A DNA stretch of 64,000 nucleotides from an uncultured Lachnospiraceae bacterium. GTDB taxonomy: Bacteria > Bacillota > Clostridia > Lachnospirales > Lachnospiraceae. Where the stretch lies: contig CAJTPO010000006.1 of NCBI GenBank assembly GCA_910578115.1, positions 62,001-126,000 of the forward strand, written 5' to 3'. The translations under genes and the position numbers were made by a program. This document shows positions 52,624-61,984 of the stretch, one piece after another. Numbering within the stretch: position 1 is the stretch's first letter; the number at the start of each line of letters is the position of its first letter. The notes beneath the pieces were generated by a model. It ran no database searches, was not told the origin of the DNA, and saw nothing but the letters and a program-made list of their open reading frames with translations.

Positions 52624-55055
52624 CATTTCTCTAAAATTAAGTGATACTGCACACCCGGAATTTCACCATTTAAAGCAAAAAATACACCTTCCTTGTCTTC
52701 TTCCCCATCCATTTCTTTCAGAATCCTACCTACCGGATTCAAAATCTGTAATCTTGCTTTCTCTGCTTTTACACGAAGCCTTCCTTCCAGAGTCTCCACA
52801 TACAATTTCCCCTTAAACTCCACCGCTGTAAAAGGCATTCCCATCATTTCCGGTCCCGGATTATAAGTGGTCTCATCCATTCCTGTTGTTCCCATTGCTG
52901 TCAATACAAACTCCTTCGCATCTGTAAGTAATTCCTCTCCTACCGGGAGCAGTGTCATGGATATCCTCTCATTTTTTGACTGCACACTTATCTTGTCAGA
53001 AAGCACAGTGTTTTCATCCGGTGAGCCACTGAAACAGGCACAATATGGGGTATTGACCATATATCTGGAATGATCCGGATCAAATACGATCTCCTTTGTG
53101 TCGGAAACCAGCTTCCCGTCCACATATCCTGTACCTTCCGGTATCACTCCCCATTCTTTCATCGCTTGATCCATCAGCTTTGCAAAAGTACGGTAATCTC
53201 CATCTCCTGCAATCTGTGCAATATCGTCAAATACCAATGCCTGCTCCCCTAAATGCACACCCGGCTGTATTTCATCCGTTCCCCTTGCTGCCTTTGCCAG
53301 ACGGTTTTCTTCCTTATAGCGGCGCATTGCATCCCGGTAAGCAGACCACGCATAGTATACACCATGCTTTGCATCAGACAATTCCGCTCCGTTTAAAAAT
53401 CCTGCATTTACCGCAATATCCGCATCTCCCTGATAAGAATCCCCTCCATCTAAGAATACATTGCGGGTTGCCATGATATAAGGGAAGAATGTGGAAGGCA
53501 TTGCATGGAAGCTGGGCAGGGTACGGAGGTCATTCTGGGTATAGACCACATCCGCCTTAACCTTTGCCGCAGATACCATTCCCTTTAAAAATACAGAAGC
53601 CAAGAATCCCCACTGGCAGACAACCGCCGGATCATTATACACATCAAATACATTCAGGATTTCATCAGCCGGCTGGTCATCCCATTTCTCCGATGTATGA
53701 TGGTTATACAGGATCAGACCATCCCAATCATTCAGGCAGGCATATGCAATCGTCTGCAAAAAAGCGGTGGAATGGAAGGGATGAAGACCATACTCATTCC
53801 ATTCACTGAGCATAAACGGTTTTCCTTCCACGATTGCAACAGACGCAAGGCTAAGAAGAGTTGTTGACATGGAGCCTATCCCTTTTTGCATAGTCAGAGG
53901 ATTTACTGAAACATACTCCTCAGGTCCCGATACCAGATAAGTATTTCCTTGAACCGGAAGGAGCGGATGGTTAAAATAACTGTTGTTTTCCATTAAATCT
54001 CCATCCGTATGCCCATAAACATCAGCCGCACCTGCAATCAAGTTACTGGTGACAATCGGCACTTTTACTCCAAGGGAATGGAGATAGTCCTTCATCCCCT
54101 GATAAAATCTGCGGTTCATATAAATACCAAATTCCATAAAATCTGCATAACGTGCCGGACTGCATTCCCCATCCCAAGCACCATTTGGATCATTTACGGG
54201 CTGATAAAAACCTCCGTCTACTCCCCTGACAGTTCCCCGTATCGGATCTTCATCATCTTTTAGTGCACATATTCCTTTGTGCGTCCATGCTTCTTTCAAC
54301 CGCTCACGTGTATCATACTTCATCAGCAGATAGTTGTTGAAACGTCTCTGTACCTCATTGCGGTAAGGTTCCATCTGCTCGCCATCATCCGCCCCCATCG
54401 TCCACTTAATCGCAGAATCTTCATTATTGATCTGAACTGTGACCACCGCCGGATCATCAATCAGTGCCAGCCCCGTATAAGGATTGACATGGCAAAGAAG
54501 TTCTTTTGCATACTCTTTCTGCAGTTCGATCAGTCTTTCGTTGTACATGGGATGCCTTTTTATGCAGGAAGGGGTACCTCCCGGATAATCCAGTTCATCC
54601 GCCGCCATAAATTCCCTTGCCACAATCAGATCTATATGCAGGTAAATCCCCTTCTCTTTTAACTTTGCCGCAAAATAATCAAAACGATCCAGTCCTTCTT
54701 TATGGAATTTCCTGCTGTTTCCGCTTTCATAATCCAAAAGGGGGGCTTCCCTGCAGCTGCTCCAGCTTCCCGGTTCATCCCCAATCGGGGCATCCGCTGC
54801 ATGAAGACGGATAATATTAACTCCCATGCTTGCAAAACGGTCTGCCAGTTTATCCGCTGTTTCATGATCCGGCGTATTGGATCTTGCTGCTACATTAAAT
54901 CCCAGAAATCTGGCACGTGTTCCATCTTCAAAATAGAAATGCCCTTTCCTGCTCTCCACAAATCCATGCTTCCCCGCCGGTGCATCAAGCAGATAGGAAT
55001 AGTCCAGTACTCCTCTGTTTGGCTCTGCCTTGTGAATCCTGATTTTTTGTTCCAT
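52623..55055 (-). CDS. clan GH-A glycoside hydrolase (possible GH158-like)
   Basis: An 810-residue intracellular enzyme. An N-terminal segment (HFYFEDGTRARFLGFNVAAR) leads into a TIM barrel with GVNIIRLHAADAP; the acid/base Glu about residue 212 lies in VTVQINNEDS and the nucleophile Glu about 418 in FMLSEWNEYG, the standard pair of clan GH-A. The C-terminal 250 residues form beta-sandwich domains. Length and motifs resemble GH158 beta-1,3-glucanases and related families, but the family call is open. It follows the GH1 gene with 20 bases between and shares its promoter. Confidence 0.75.
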   Translation of the reverse strand: MEQKIRIHKAEPNRGVLDYSYLLDAPAGKHGFVESRKGHFYFEDGTRARFLGFNVAARSNTPDHETADKLADRFASMGVNIIRLHAADAPIGDEPGSWSSCREAPLLDYESGNSRKFHKEGLDRFDYFAAKLKEKGIYLHIDLIVAREFMAADELDYPGGTPSCIKRHPMYNERLIELQKEYAKELLCHVNPYTGLALIDDPAVVTVQINNEDSAIKWTMGADDGEQMEPYRNEVQRRFNNYLLMKYDTRERLKEAWTHKGICALKDDEDPIRGTVRGVDGGFYQPVNDPNGAWDGECSPARYADFMEFGIYMNRRFYQGMKDYLHSLGVKVPIVTSNLIAGAADVYGHTDGDLMENNSYFNHPLLPVQGNTYLVSGPEEYVSVNPLTMQKGIGSMSTTLLSLASVAIVEGKPFMLSEWNEYGLHPFHSTAFLQTIAYACLNDWDGLILYNHHTSEKWDDQPADEILNVFDVYNDPAVVCQWGFLASVFLKGMVSAAKVKADVVYTQNDLRTLPSFHAMPSTFFPYIMATRNVFLDGGDSYQGDADIAVNAGFLNGAELSDAKHGVYYAWSAYRDAMRRYKEENRLAKAARGTDEIQPGVHLGEQALVFDDIAQIAGDGDYRTFAKLMDQAMKEWGVIPEGTGYVDGKLVSDTKEIVFDPDHSRYMVNTPYCACFSGSPDENTVLSDKISVQSKNERISMTLLPVGEELLTDAKEFVLTAMGTTGMDETTYNPGPEMMGMPFTAVEFKGKLYVETLEGRLRVKAEKARLQILNPVGRILKEMDGEEDKEGVFFALNGEIPGVQYHLILEK

Positions 55056-55075
55056 GTCTCATTTCCTCCATTTTT

Positions 55076-56404
55076 CTATAAATTTGCTCCATTTACATTT
55101 ATCATCTGTGCGTACCACACTGCTGAATCCTTCGGGATTCTCTCCTGTGTACGATAATCTACATAAATAAGCCCAAACCGTTTATCGTACCCTTCCGTCC
55201 ATTCAAACTTGTCAAAAACAGAACCATAAAGATAGCCCAGTATCTGATACCCCTCATCTGTTGCACGCTTTAACCCATTCAGATATTTTTTCAAATACTG
55301 AATTCTCTGCTGGTCATGTACCATGTTTCCCTGCATTTTGAAATCAACATTCGCCATGCCATTATCTGCAATCAAAATTGGAATCCTGTATCTTTCCTGA
55401 TAAAAACGTACCGCCCAATACAACGCATCCGGTGTGATCGGCCAGTCCATTGCTGTGCGTGGCATCCCCGGATAAACAGCCTCATTCCTGCCATGATCGT
55501 CATCATAGTTGTTTACCTTGCAGTAGTTGTACCCTACAAAATCCAGCGGCTGTGAAATCAGTTTTTTTTCTTCTTTATTTATCATATTGGATAAGGATGG
55601 GCTTACCCTGCCTTTTATGACTGGATCAAGCCACCAGTTGCTAAAACGGAAGTCTGCCTTATCGGGAAACATTCTTTTTTTGGCTTTTTCAATTTCCTGC
55701 TCTGTTTCTTCCCATGGAATGAAAAACATCCCGTCCATAGCAATTCCTACCTGTGGTGGCAATACTGCCTTTTTCCGTATTATCTGAGTTGCCTTTCCAT
55801 GCGCCAAAAAAATATTTTTTGTCAACCTGCATAACCGTTGAAACGCCTGTATAGTTCCTGCCGGACTGGATTCAAAAGGTGCATACTCGCCTGTCATATA
55901 CCCTTTTCCAATAAATGCAGCGACATCATTGAATGTTATCCAGATGGACACTTTATCAGATAAAGCCTCCAATATGACTTCTGTAAACTGCGCAAACTCT
56001 CCGCTAATCCCTTCCCATTCCCATCCCCCTTCTTCATGAATCCACATCGGAAGATTCCAGTCAAACAGAATACATAAAGGGGTAATCCCTGCGTCAACCA
56101 ATTCCTGTACCAAATTCCTATAAAATTGAATCCCCTTTCCATTAACCTTGTTTTTCTGTGGCATAATACGTGGCCAGCTTACAGAAAATCGGTAAGCTTT
56201 CAAGCGCATCTGCTTCATCAATATAATATCCTCTTTATAGCAATGGTAATGATCACAGGCTATATTTCCATTATCGCCATGTTTTATATGCCCTTCAGCA
56301 AGTGCATCCCATATTCCAAGGCCTTTTCCATCTGCATTATATGCTCCTTCCATCTGATAAGCTGTACTTGAAGCACCCCATAAAAATCCATTTGAAAACC
56401 CCAT
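55076..56404 (-). CDS. GH1 family protein with altered catalytic residues
   Basis: A 442-residue TIM barrel of the GH1 family: FLWGASSTAYQMEGAYNADGKG, YRFSVSWPRIMP, WEWEGISGEF and the C-terminal FEWTEGYDKRFGLIYVDYRTQ are all typical. The acid/base motif normally TFNEP is TFNDV (Asp about residue 160, bases 55925-55927), and the nucleophile motif normally TENG is ADNG (Asp about 347, bases 55364-55366). The usual active-site His in YHWDLP is Asp (FDWNLP). It may be a degraded or altered enzyme, or a binding protein. It is co-transcribed with the clan GH-A gene. Confidence 0.85.
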   Translation of the reverse strand: MGFSNGFLWGASSTAYQMEGAYNADGKGLGIWDALAEGHIKHGDNGNIACDHYHCYKEDIILMKQMRLKAYRFSVSWPRIMPQKNKVNGKGIQFYRNLVQELVDAGITPLCILFDWNLPMWIHEEGGWEWEGISGEFAQFTEVILEALSDKVSIWITFNDVAAFIGKGYMTGEYAPFESSPAGTIQAFQRLCRLTKNIFLAHGKATQIIRKKAVLPPQVGIAMDGMFFIPWEETEQEIEKAKKRMFPDKADFRFSNWWLDPVIKGRVSPSLSNMINKEEKKLISQPLDFVGYNYCKVNNYDDDHGRNEAVYPGMPRTAMDWPITPDALYWAVRFYQERYRIPILIADNGMANVDFKMQGNMVHDQQRIQYLKKYLNGLKRATDEGYQILGYLYGSVFDKFEWTEGYDKRFGLIYVDYRTQERIPKDSAVWYAQMINVNGANL

Positions 56405-56486
56405 TATTATTCACCTGCTTTCACATATTCAACACTTAATATTCAAATTTTTATGACTGCATCTTATCATATAATCTTCTGCCTTT

Positions 56487-56521
56487 ATTGCAAAATACTA
56501 TTTAAAATTGTAATATTCAAT
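56487..56521. promoter_or_regulatory. AraC-type operator pair between GH1 and the AraC gene
   Basis: ATTGCAAAATACTAT at 56487 and ATTGTAATATTCAAT at 56507, 20 bp apart, 83-117 bases before the GH1 start and 87-121 before the regulator. The proximal repeat contains a -35-like TTGCAA with TATGAT 16 bases on for GH1. Confidence 0.65.
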
Positions 56522-56607
56522 CTTGCCTTTTATTATCCCAATAATTATACTTAGGTTAACTTCTCATTTGAATTTGTAAAAGGCACTTTATACTAAGAGG
56601 AACTAGA

Positions 56608-57792
56608 ATGGATTATATTTCATTTTGTAAAAATTTCTTTGCAGCGACAAACATCCCAATCAGTCTTCTTAAAAACGAAAATGCGGAATATTCTGCCCTG
56701 GGCGAAATGCTCTCTATGCATCCACAACCACACTGGGAACTTTTCCCAATAGATCGCAATCCAGTCTTTTGCTCTTATTCTCCTGACATTGAATATGGGC
56801 GAATACACGTTGATCATACCGACTATGATGTTATTTTAGGTCCTGCTTTTAACGTTCCCGTAACCGGGCAGATGGTCCGGCAGTATATGCATGAATTCAT
56901 GGTGCCCTTAGACTGCAGGGAACAGCTTATGGAATGCCTTTCCTCTATTCCGAGAACAAGCCATCTCCAATTTGCCCGATACCTTGCTTTTCTATATCAA
57001 TGCCTGAACCATAAAGAAGCCAACCTACAGGATTTCTATACAGAAGACGAGGTTTATACCAGAAGCCGGAATCAACGTCAGGTATATAACATGATAGATG
57101 ATATGGAAAATGACAATCTCCATAATACTTACCCTTTTGAACTTGAAATGTACCAATATATAAAAAATGGAAATGTGGAACACCTCAAAGAATTCCTACA
57201 CACGAACAGCATATTTCTTAAAGAAGGGAAAATGGCTCACAGCCCGGTACGCCATACAAAAAATCTCTTTATTGCTACTGCCGCCAAAGTCGGCTTCCTT
57301 GGTGCAATACCCGGAGGCGTGGATATTGAGAAAACATATCAGCTTGCAGATTTTTATATTCAGGAGTGTGAACAACTTCAGACGATAGAAGAAATTACAA
57401 ATCTGCAATATATGATGATTATAGATTTTTGTCAGAGAGCCGGTGAAACACATATGCCGGATGGTATTTCTTCCGAAGTATATCAGTGCATGAACTACAT
57501 CCGCAGCCATACCAATGAACCTATCAGTATTGATGACGTAGCGAGACAGGTACACAGGAGCAGTTCCCATATGATGCGGCGTTTCAAAGAAGAATTAGGT
57601 ATTCATATCGGTGCGTTTATAACAAGATGCAAGTTAGAGGAAGCTAAAAGTCTCCTAACCTACAGTAATAAAAGTCTGGCAGAAATCAGCAGCTACCTCT
57701 GCTTTTCCAGCCAGTCCTATTTTCAGAATGTTTTCAAAAAACAATATGGAATTACTCCTATGCAGTATCGGAAAAACACCCAGAAGAAATGA
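56608..57792 (+). CDS. AraC-family regulator of the sugar cargo
   Basis: A 394-residue transcription factor. The first 280 residues form a sensory domain with no obvious cupin motif and no PAS or GAF landmark. The C-terminal AraC domain (about 290-390) has the two helix-turn-helices: PISIDDVARQVHRSSSHMMRRFKEELG and KSLAEISSYLCFSSQSYFQNVFKKQYGITPMQYRK. AGAGGAACTAGA precedes the ATG. It is divergent from the GH1 gene and its likely sites are the repeats at 50986, 52589 and 56487. A sensor for a beta-glucoside is inferred. Confidence 0.9.
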   Translation: MDYISFCKNFFAATNIPISLLKNENAEYSALGEMLSMHPQPHWELFPIDRNPVFCSYSPDIEYGRIHVDHTDYDVILGPAFNVPVTGQMVRQYMHEFMVPLDCREQLMECLSSIPRTSHLQFARYLAFLYQCLNHKEANLQDFYTEDEVYTRSRNQRQVYNMIDDMENDNLHNTYPFELEMYQYIKNGNVEHLKEFLHTNSIFLKEGKMAHSPVRHTKNLFIATAAKVGFLGAIPGGVDIEKTYQLADFYIQECEQLQTIEEITNLQYMMIIDFCQRAGETHMPDGISSEVYQCMNYIRSHTNEPISIDDVARQVHRSSSHMMRRFKEELGIHIGAFITRCKLEEAKSLLTYSNKSLAEISSYLCFSSQSYFQNVFKKQYGITPMQYRKNTQKK

Positions 57793-57817
57793 CCTCTCAG
57801 CGTGAGGTTAATTTTTG
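57790..57817 (+). terminator. terminator of the AraC gene (weak)
   Basis: ACCTC, loop TCAGCGT, GAGGT, then TAATTTTTG. A longer perfect 13-bp inverted repeat (AATAAAGGTACAA at 57836 and its complement at 57865) follows with no T-run. Confidence 0.5.
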
Positions 57818-58016
57818 TAAAAATATCTTCATGCCAATAAAGGTACAAGATAAAAATTTTTACTTTGTACCTTTATTGTATTCACTTATTCATTCCGTTA
57901 AAGACTTTCTTGTATTTTTATGATGGGATATATCAAATAAGCATTCTAATCTTAATCGTTTACACTTGAAAAAACATACAAACAAGTGGGTATAACATCC
58001 CGTCATACTGTGTCCT

Positions 58017-58370
58017 TTATTCTTTTCCACCTGTCCGCTGTTCTTCCTGCCCCATAACAGCATTAAATTCTTTCACAATCTCATCATACAATTCCTGCCT
58101 AAACTGCCTTGTCACAGGGTAAGCGATATCCTGATATACATCCTTTCCGTTATCGTCCAGCCGACCGGTCTTGTAGTCCGGCATAGAGACAAAGATGTTG
58201 CCTTTCTGTGAGATACCGATACGGATTCCGGTCACTTTGAATACGTCATTCAGGATGATGGAAGCGTTTGCCTTAAGGCATCCATCCTGATTCTGCATAG
58301 GGGTTACGGTCACTTTAATGCTCATGCCGCCTGCATTAATTGTATTAGTTGTATTATTGTTTTCCTTCAT
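58017..58370 (-). CDS. SpoVG-family protein
   Basis: A 117-residue protein with a Thr/Asn-rich start and a SpoVG core: ANASIILNDVFKVTGIRIG, KGNIFVSMPDYKTGR and DIAYPVTRQFRQELYDEIVKEF. SpoVG binds RNA/DNA and affects septation and surface genes in Bacillus and Staphylococcus. Versions of this length are regularly found on Tn1549-like elements. AGAGGCAGAT precedes the ATG. Confidence 0.82.
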   Translation of the reverse strand: MKENNNTTNTINAGGMSIKVTVTPMQNQDGCLKANASIILNDVFKVTGIRIGISQKGNIFVSMPDYKTGRLDDNGKDVYQDIAYPVTRQFRQELYDEIVKEFNAVMGQEEQRTGGKE

Positions 58371-58554
58371 ATCTGCCTCTTTCTGCGCTGCTGTATCTGT
58401 AGATACACTTTTGCGCTCTTATTTTTCAGCACTTTCCGCCTGAAGGTCTTTTTCATATGTTTTTCAGGTTTTCTAAATATTTCAGGCTTTCCCTGAAACA
58501 TTTTTCCGGCTCCGCCGGAGTTTATCACCCTTTACGCTTTTGCTAGTACCGGAG

Positions 58555-58842
58555 TTATCTTTCTTTTGTTCCTGCCATTTCTCTTTTATAAAATCCCGCC
58601 AGATACCCGGCTACAACATCCGCCATATCCCCCTGCTTCCTACAAAGCCCTTCCGCAGTCGCAAAAAGCATATCCTCCATCAAAAGATAGCGATAGCTGT
58701 TCATATCCTGCCTTTTCAGTTCTTTTATGGCTTCCATTGCCCTGCCGCTTATGGATGTCTGCGTCCTGGTGAGGCGGATGCCGGATGGCTGGTATGCCCT
58801 GCCCGGCAGTTCCTTTTTCTGCGTTCCTGTCTGGTTTTCCAA
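58555..58842 (-). CDS. small ICE protein overlapping the ArdC-like gene
   Basis: A 95-residue frame (ELPGRAYQPSGIRL, YRYLLMEDMLFATAEGL, VVAGYLAGFYKREMAG) that starts with TTG 58842 after AAAGGAGCAGCGCA. It overlaps the preceding gene by about 200 bases in another frame. The composition is protein-like and helical. I do not recognise a family; it may be a true overlapping gene or the mark of a frameshift in the neighbour. Confidence 0.45.
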   Translation of the reverse strand: MENQTGTQKKELPGRAYQPSGIRLTRTQTSISGRAMEAIKELKRQDMNSYRYLLMEDMLFATAEGLCRKQGDMADVVAGYLAGFYKREMAGTKER

Positions 58843-59587
58843 TGCGCTGCTCCTTTTCTGTTCCTGTCTCTATTGCTGCCCTCTGCTTTTCCCTTTTCAT
58901 CTCAAATACCTGTTCTATCCCCTTAAGCACCTGCCCCGCCACTGACAGAGCGGTACTGCAAAGCCCGTATACCATAAGCCTTGGGGCGGTGGCAAGCACA
59001 GGCAGGAGGGAAGAAACAGGCGGCGGCTCTGCCCGGATGCGTACCGCCGCCATATACTGTGCGCTCCGGATCACTGCTTTTGTGATATCGTAGATATGCT
59101 CCGGGTTCTGGGAATCATGGCAGCGGCATAAGTCGCTGATATTTTCAATATAATTCTTATCTTTCCCATAGATTTCACTCTCCACCGCTTCCCTCACATA
59201 TCCCTGTACGTTGCCTGACTTTGCATGGAGAAGGGAAAGTATCTCCTTTTCATTATTTTTATCCAGCCGCCATATCTCCGGCCTTCCCCTCCCGTTGGTG
59301 TCAGCAATATCAAAAACATGGTCTACATACGGCCTGTAGTGGGAGGAATCTATGATGGCAATGCCTTTACTGCCCCTGCGCACATACCGCCCCTTTTCCC
59401 GCCATCCGCTGTAGGTCTCCACCATCTTGGCATCCGGCCTCTGGGCATAGAGCAGGCTGGCGTTCTCAAAGCCCATCTGGTAATGCACTGCTGAAAAGTT
59501 TAAAAAGCTGCTCCAAGACGTTTCATCCTGAATGATCTTAGGCACAATCTCCCGGTAAATATCTTTTGTATAAATGATACCTTTCAT
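58640..59587 (-). CDS. ArdC/LtrC-like antirestriction-type protein
   Basis: A 315-residue ICE protein. The N-terminal 110 residues carry the ArdC/LtrC pattern TSWSSFLNFSAVHYQMGFENASLL, YSGWREKGRYVRRGSKGI. The C-terminal part is low-complexity and charged (KEQRIGKPDRNAEKG) and may be read in the wrong frame near its end, where another ORF overlaps it. ArdC-type proteins protect incoming single-stranded DNA during transfer. GGAGGGAAGTG precedes ATG 59587. It follows the NlpC/P60 gene with 36 bases between. Confidence 0.68.
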   Translation of the reverse strand: MKGIIYTKDIYREIVPKIIQDETSWSSFLNFSAVHYQMGFENASLLYAQRPDAKMVETYSGWREKGRYVRRGSKGIAIIDSSHYRPYVDHVFDIADTNGRGRPEIWRLDKNNEKEILSLLHAKSGNVQGYVREAVESEIYGKDKNYIENISDLCRCHDSQNPEHIYDITKAVIRSAQYMAAVRIRAEPPPVSSLLPVLATAPRLMVYGLCSTALSVAGQVLKGIEQVFEMKREKQRAAIETGTEKEQRIGKPDRNAEKGTAGQGIPAIRHPPHQDADIHKRQGNGSHKRTEKAGYEQLSLSFDGGYAFCDCGRAL

Positions 59588-59623
59588 CACTTCCCTCCTC
59601 CTGCCCCATAATTCTGAATCTTT

Positions 59624-61984
59624 CTACAGCCATGACGGCCTGCCGCACATGACGATCTTCCCTGTGGAATAGACCGGACGGAACACCACATATCCCTTTG
59701 AAGAAGAGGCATCCACAAGATAACCGTTCCCTGCATAGACCGCCACATGGGAAATATTTTTGTACCTGCCATTTCTGGTAAAGCTGTAGAAGATCAGATC
59801 TCCCGGCTGGATGTCCTCATAGTCTACTTCACATCCCCTGTCGGATAAGAGCTGCCCCTGTGATGCGGCAGTGTTGGAACCATGGTAGGAAAGGGTGATT
59901 CCTGCCTCTTTATAGGCATAATAAGTGAGGGAGCTGCAATCGTAATAATCCCCGCTGTCACGTTTTGCCTGGCTGTAAGGCTTCCCAAGCCTTGCAAGGG
60001 CGTTTTTGACTGCCTGTGATCCCACATCACCGCCAAGGTTTAAACGTTCTGCCTCTTCTGGTGTCAGGCTCCCTGCACCGGGGCTTCCATAGCCGCCTGT
60101 CAGCCCTTCTATGTTTTCCAGCACCTCCGGCGACATTAAGTAACGTAAGATTTCCGTTTCTTCCTCTGTAAATATCCCTGTCCTGATGATATCCTCACTG
60201 GTAAGGAGCGTGATGCGTACTTCCTTTATTTTTATCTCCACTTCCTCTGTCCTGATGGTGACGTTCCCGTAAAAATCCTCTTCCTCGTAAGACTGCTCCA
60301 CAACCTCCCTGCGGTAAGAGGTACTCATGGAAGTCATTTCATCAAAAGTATCTCTTAATGCCCTCCTGTTCTTTTCCGTCATTACCGTTGCGGTATCGCC
60401 GAACCCATGCTTCACCATGTAGACCATAAGGATATCCGCCATATTGTCTGGCTCCCCGTCGCCCTCATAGTCCTCATAAATAAGCTCCGTCTCATCCCCG
60501 CTGCCGGGATCGGCAAGCTCTTCCTGTACCTTTTCCCTGAAATCCTCCGTATATTCCGCAAGCACCTCCACCGCCCCCGGCTCCTCTGACAGCTTCGGGA
60601 GCAGGATGGAGAATGGTGAATTGAATAGCAGTGTGATGATAAGGACTATAATAAATGCCGGGATAAGGGCAGGGATCAGAACCGTACCTATGGCAAGGAG
60701 CGCATTTGCAGCTGCCGCTTTTACTTTCCCGACCAGTAAATCCTTTGCCACTTTTAAAAGGCTGTCTCCCTGTTCTTCCTGTGAAAATTTGTCAGAGACG
60801 TAGGAGAGCAGCCTGAAAGCGGCTGCCCTCTCCTTCCTGTTCTTACTATTTCTGCGGCTGTTATCCTTTTTCACCCCTTTATCTTTTCCTTTGTCCTTTT
60901 TATTCTTGTTATCTTTCCTGCCTGTTTTGTCCTTCCTGCCGGAGATATCCCCATCACGCTGGCGTATGGAATCCCCGGCATTTCTTTTCTGGATATGGCT
61001 GGTGCTGATGCTATTTACAGGAATGTTATTATTATCCTGCACCTGCAATAAAGCTGGTTCTCCCACACTCTGCATTTGAGGCGGCTGTGTTTCCATCCGG
61101 TAAATCTCTGGTATCTTGGGTGTTCCTGTGCTTTTTGCTGTATCAGCCTCTATGCCTGTATTTTCCCTTCCAGCTTTTGTCCGGCTGTATTTCTCTTTTC
61201 CTGGCCTGAAAAGCTTCTTCCCCTTATATTTGGAAATCTGCCCATCTCTTCTGTCGGAAAATGACTGCGCATACCCACTTGCAGAAAGGTTTCCTGCTTT
61301 ATTCTCTGTAACAAAATTTACTGATGATTTTTCCCTCCGGGATTCCCCGGCATATTTTTCCCTGCGTGTTTTGGATGTTGCTGCTGATCTCGGTTTCTGT
61401 GCTTTTTCCTTTTTACCTTTACGCTCTTTCAAAATGAAACCATCCGTCCTCTTAATACTGGATGGAGTATCTTCTTTCCTGTGAAGGGCTGGCTCTTTTA
61501 TCTTTATTGTATTTTCATGGTAAGTGGAAGGTCTCTGCACCTGATGCACCTGATTCTGATACTGTTGATGTTGTTCTGGCTGACAGTTCCCCGCTGGCTG
61601 TTCCTGATTCATACCAGATTCCTTCCGGTATTTCTGCAGTGGTCTTTTTATATGGAGATTTCCGAATACAGCCAGTTCTCCACATTTGCTTCTATTCCTG
61701 CCGCCTGCACTGTTCCCATGCTCCTGCTGACAGGATTTCGCTGTATCATCTGCAAAAAATTCCCCTGCATCCCTGCCGGCATTGGATTGTCTCTGTATCT
61801 GCGTTTTCAACTGTATTCCTGTACCTGCCCCTGAAAGGTTCTTCTGCCAGATCGCATCCTGCTTTTCTTTTGGGGAGAAATTTGCAGTATTCTCCGTATA
61901 TTTCTTCCCCTGCCCTGCGTAATGGATTTTCCTGTCCGCTTTCTGCCTGACTGTGAAATTTTTGTCTGTCCTTTTAATCCTCAT
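59624..61984 (-). CDS. NlpC/P60 cell-wall hydrolase of the transfer apparatus
   Basis: A 786-residue bitopic protein. About 350 N-terminal residues are highly charged and low-complexity (K, R, E, Q). One membrane helix (ALIPAFIIVLIITLLF) follows near residue 430. A middle domain ends with LGGDVGSQAVKNALARL, and the C-terminal NlpC/P60 domain has the Cys in YDCSSLTYYAY and the His in ISHVAVYAGNG. It opens the peptidoglycan so that conjugation can pass, like Tn916 Orf14. The start at ATG 61984 after GGGGAGCCT overlaps the previous stop by four bases (ATGA), so the two are coupled. Confidence 0.87.
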   Translation of the reverse strand: MRIKRTDKNFTVRQKADRKIHYAGQGKKYTENTANFSPKEKQDAIWQKNLSGAGTGIQLKTQIQRQSNAGRDAGEFFADDTAKSCQQEHGNSAGGRNRSKCGELAVFGNLHIKRPLQKYRKESGMNQEQPAGNCQPEQHQQYQNQVHQVQRPSTYHENTIKIKEPALHRKEDTPSSIKRTDGFILKERKGKKEKAQKPRSAATSKTRREKYAGESRREKSSVNFVTENKAGNLSASGYAQSFSDRRDGQISKYKGKKLFRPGKEKYSRTKAGRENTGIEADTAKSTGTPKIPEIYRMETQPPQMQSVGEPALLQVQDNNNIPVNSISTSHIQKRNAGDSIRQRDGDISGRKDKTGRKDNKNKKDKGKDKGVKKDNSRRNSKNRKERAAAFRLLSYVSDKFSQEEQGDSLLKVAKDLLVGKVKAAAANALLAIGTVLIPALIPAFIIVLIITLLFNSPFSILLPKLSEEPGAVEVLAEYTEDFREKVQEELADPGSGDETELIYEDYEGDGEPDNMADILMVYMVKHGFGDTATVMTEKNRRALRDTFDEMTSMSTSYRREVVEQSYEEEDFYGNVTIRTEEVEIKIKEVRITLLTSEDIIRTGIFTEEETEILRYLMSPEVLENIEGLTGGYGSPGAGSLTPEEAERLNLGGDVGSQAVKNALARLGKPYSQAKRDSGDYYDCSSLTYYAYKEAGITLSYHGSNTAASQGQLLSDRGCEVDYEDIQPGDLIFYSFTRNGRYKNISHVAVYAGNGYLVDASSSKGYVVFRPVYSTGKIVMCGRPSWL

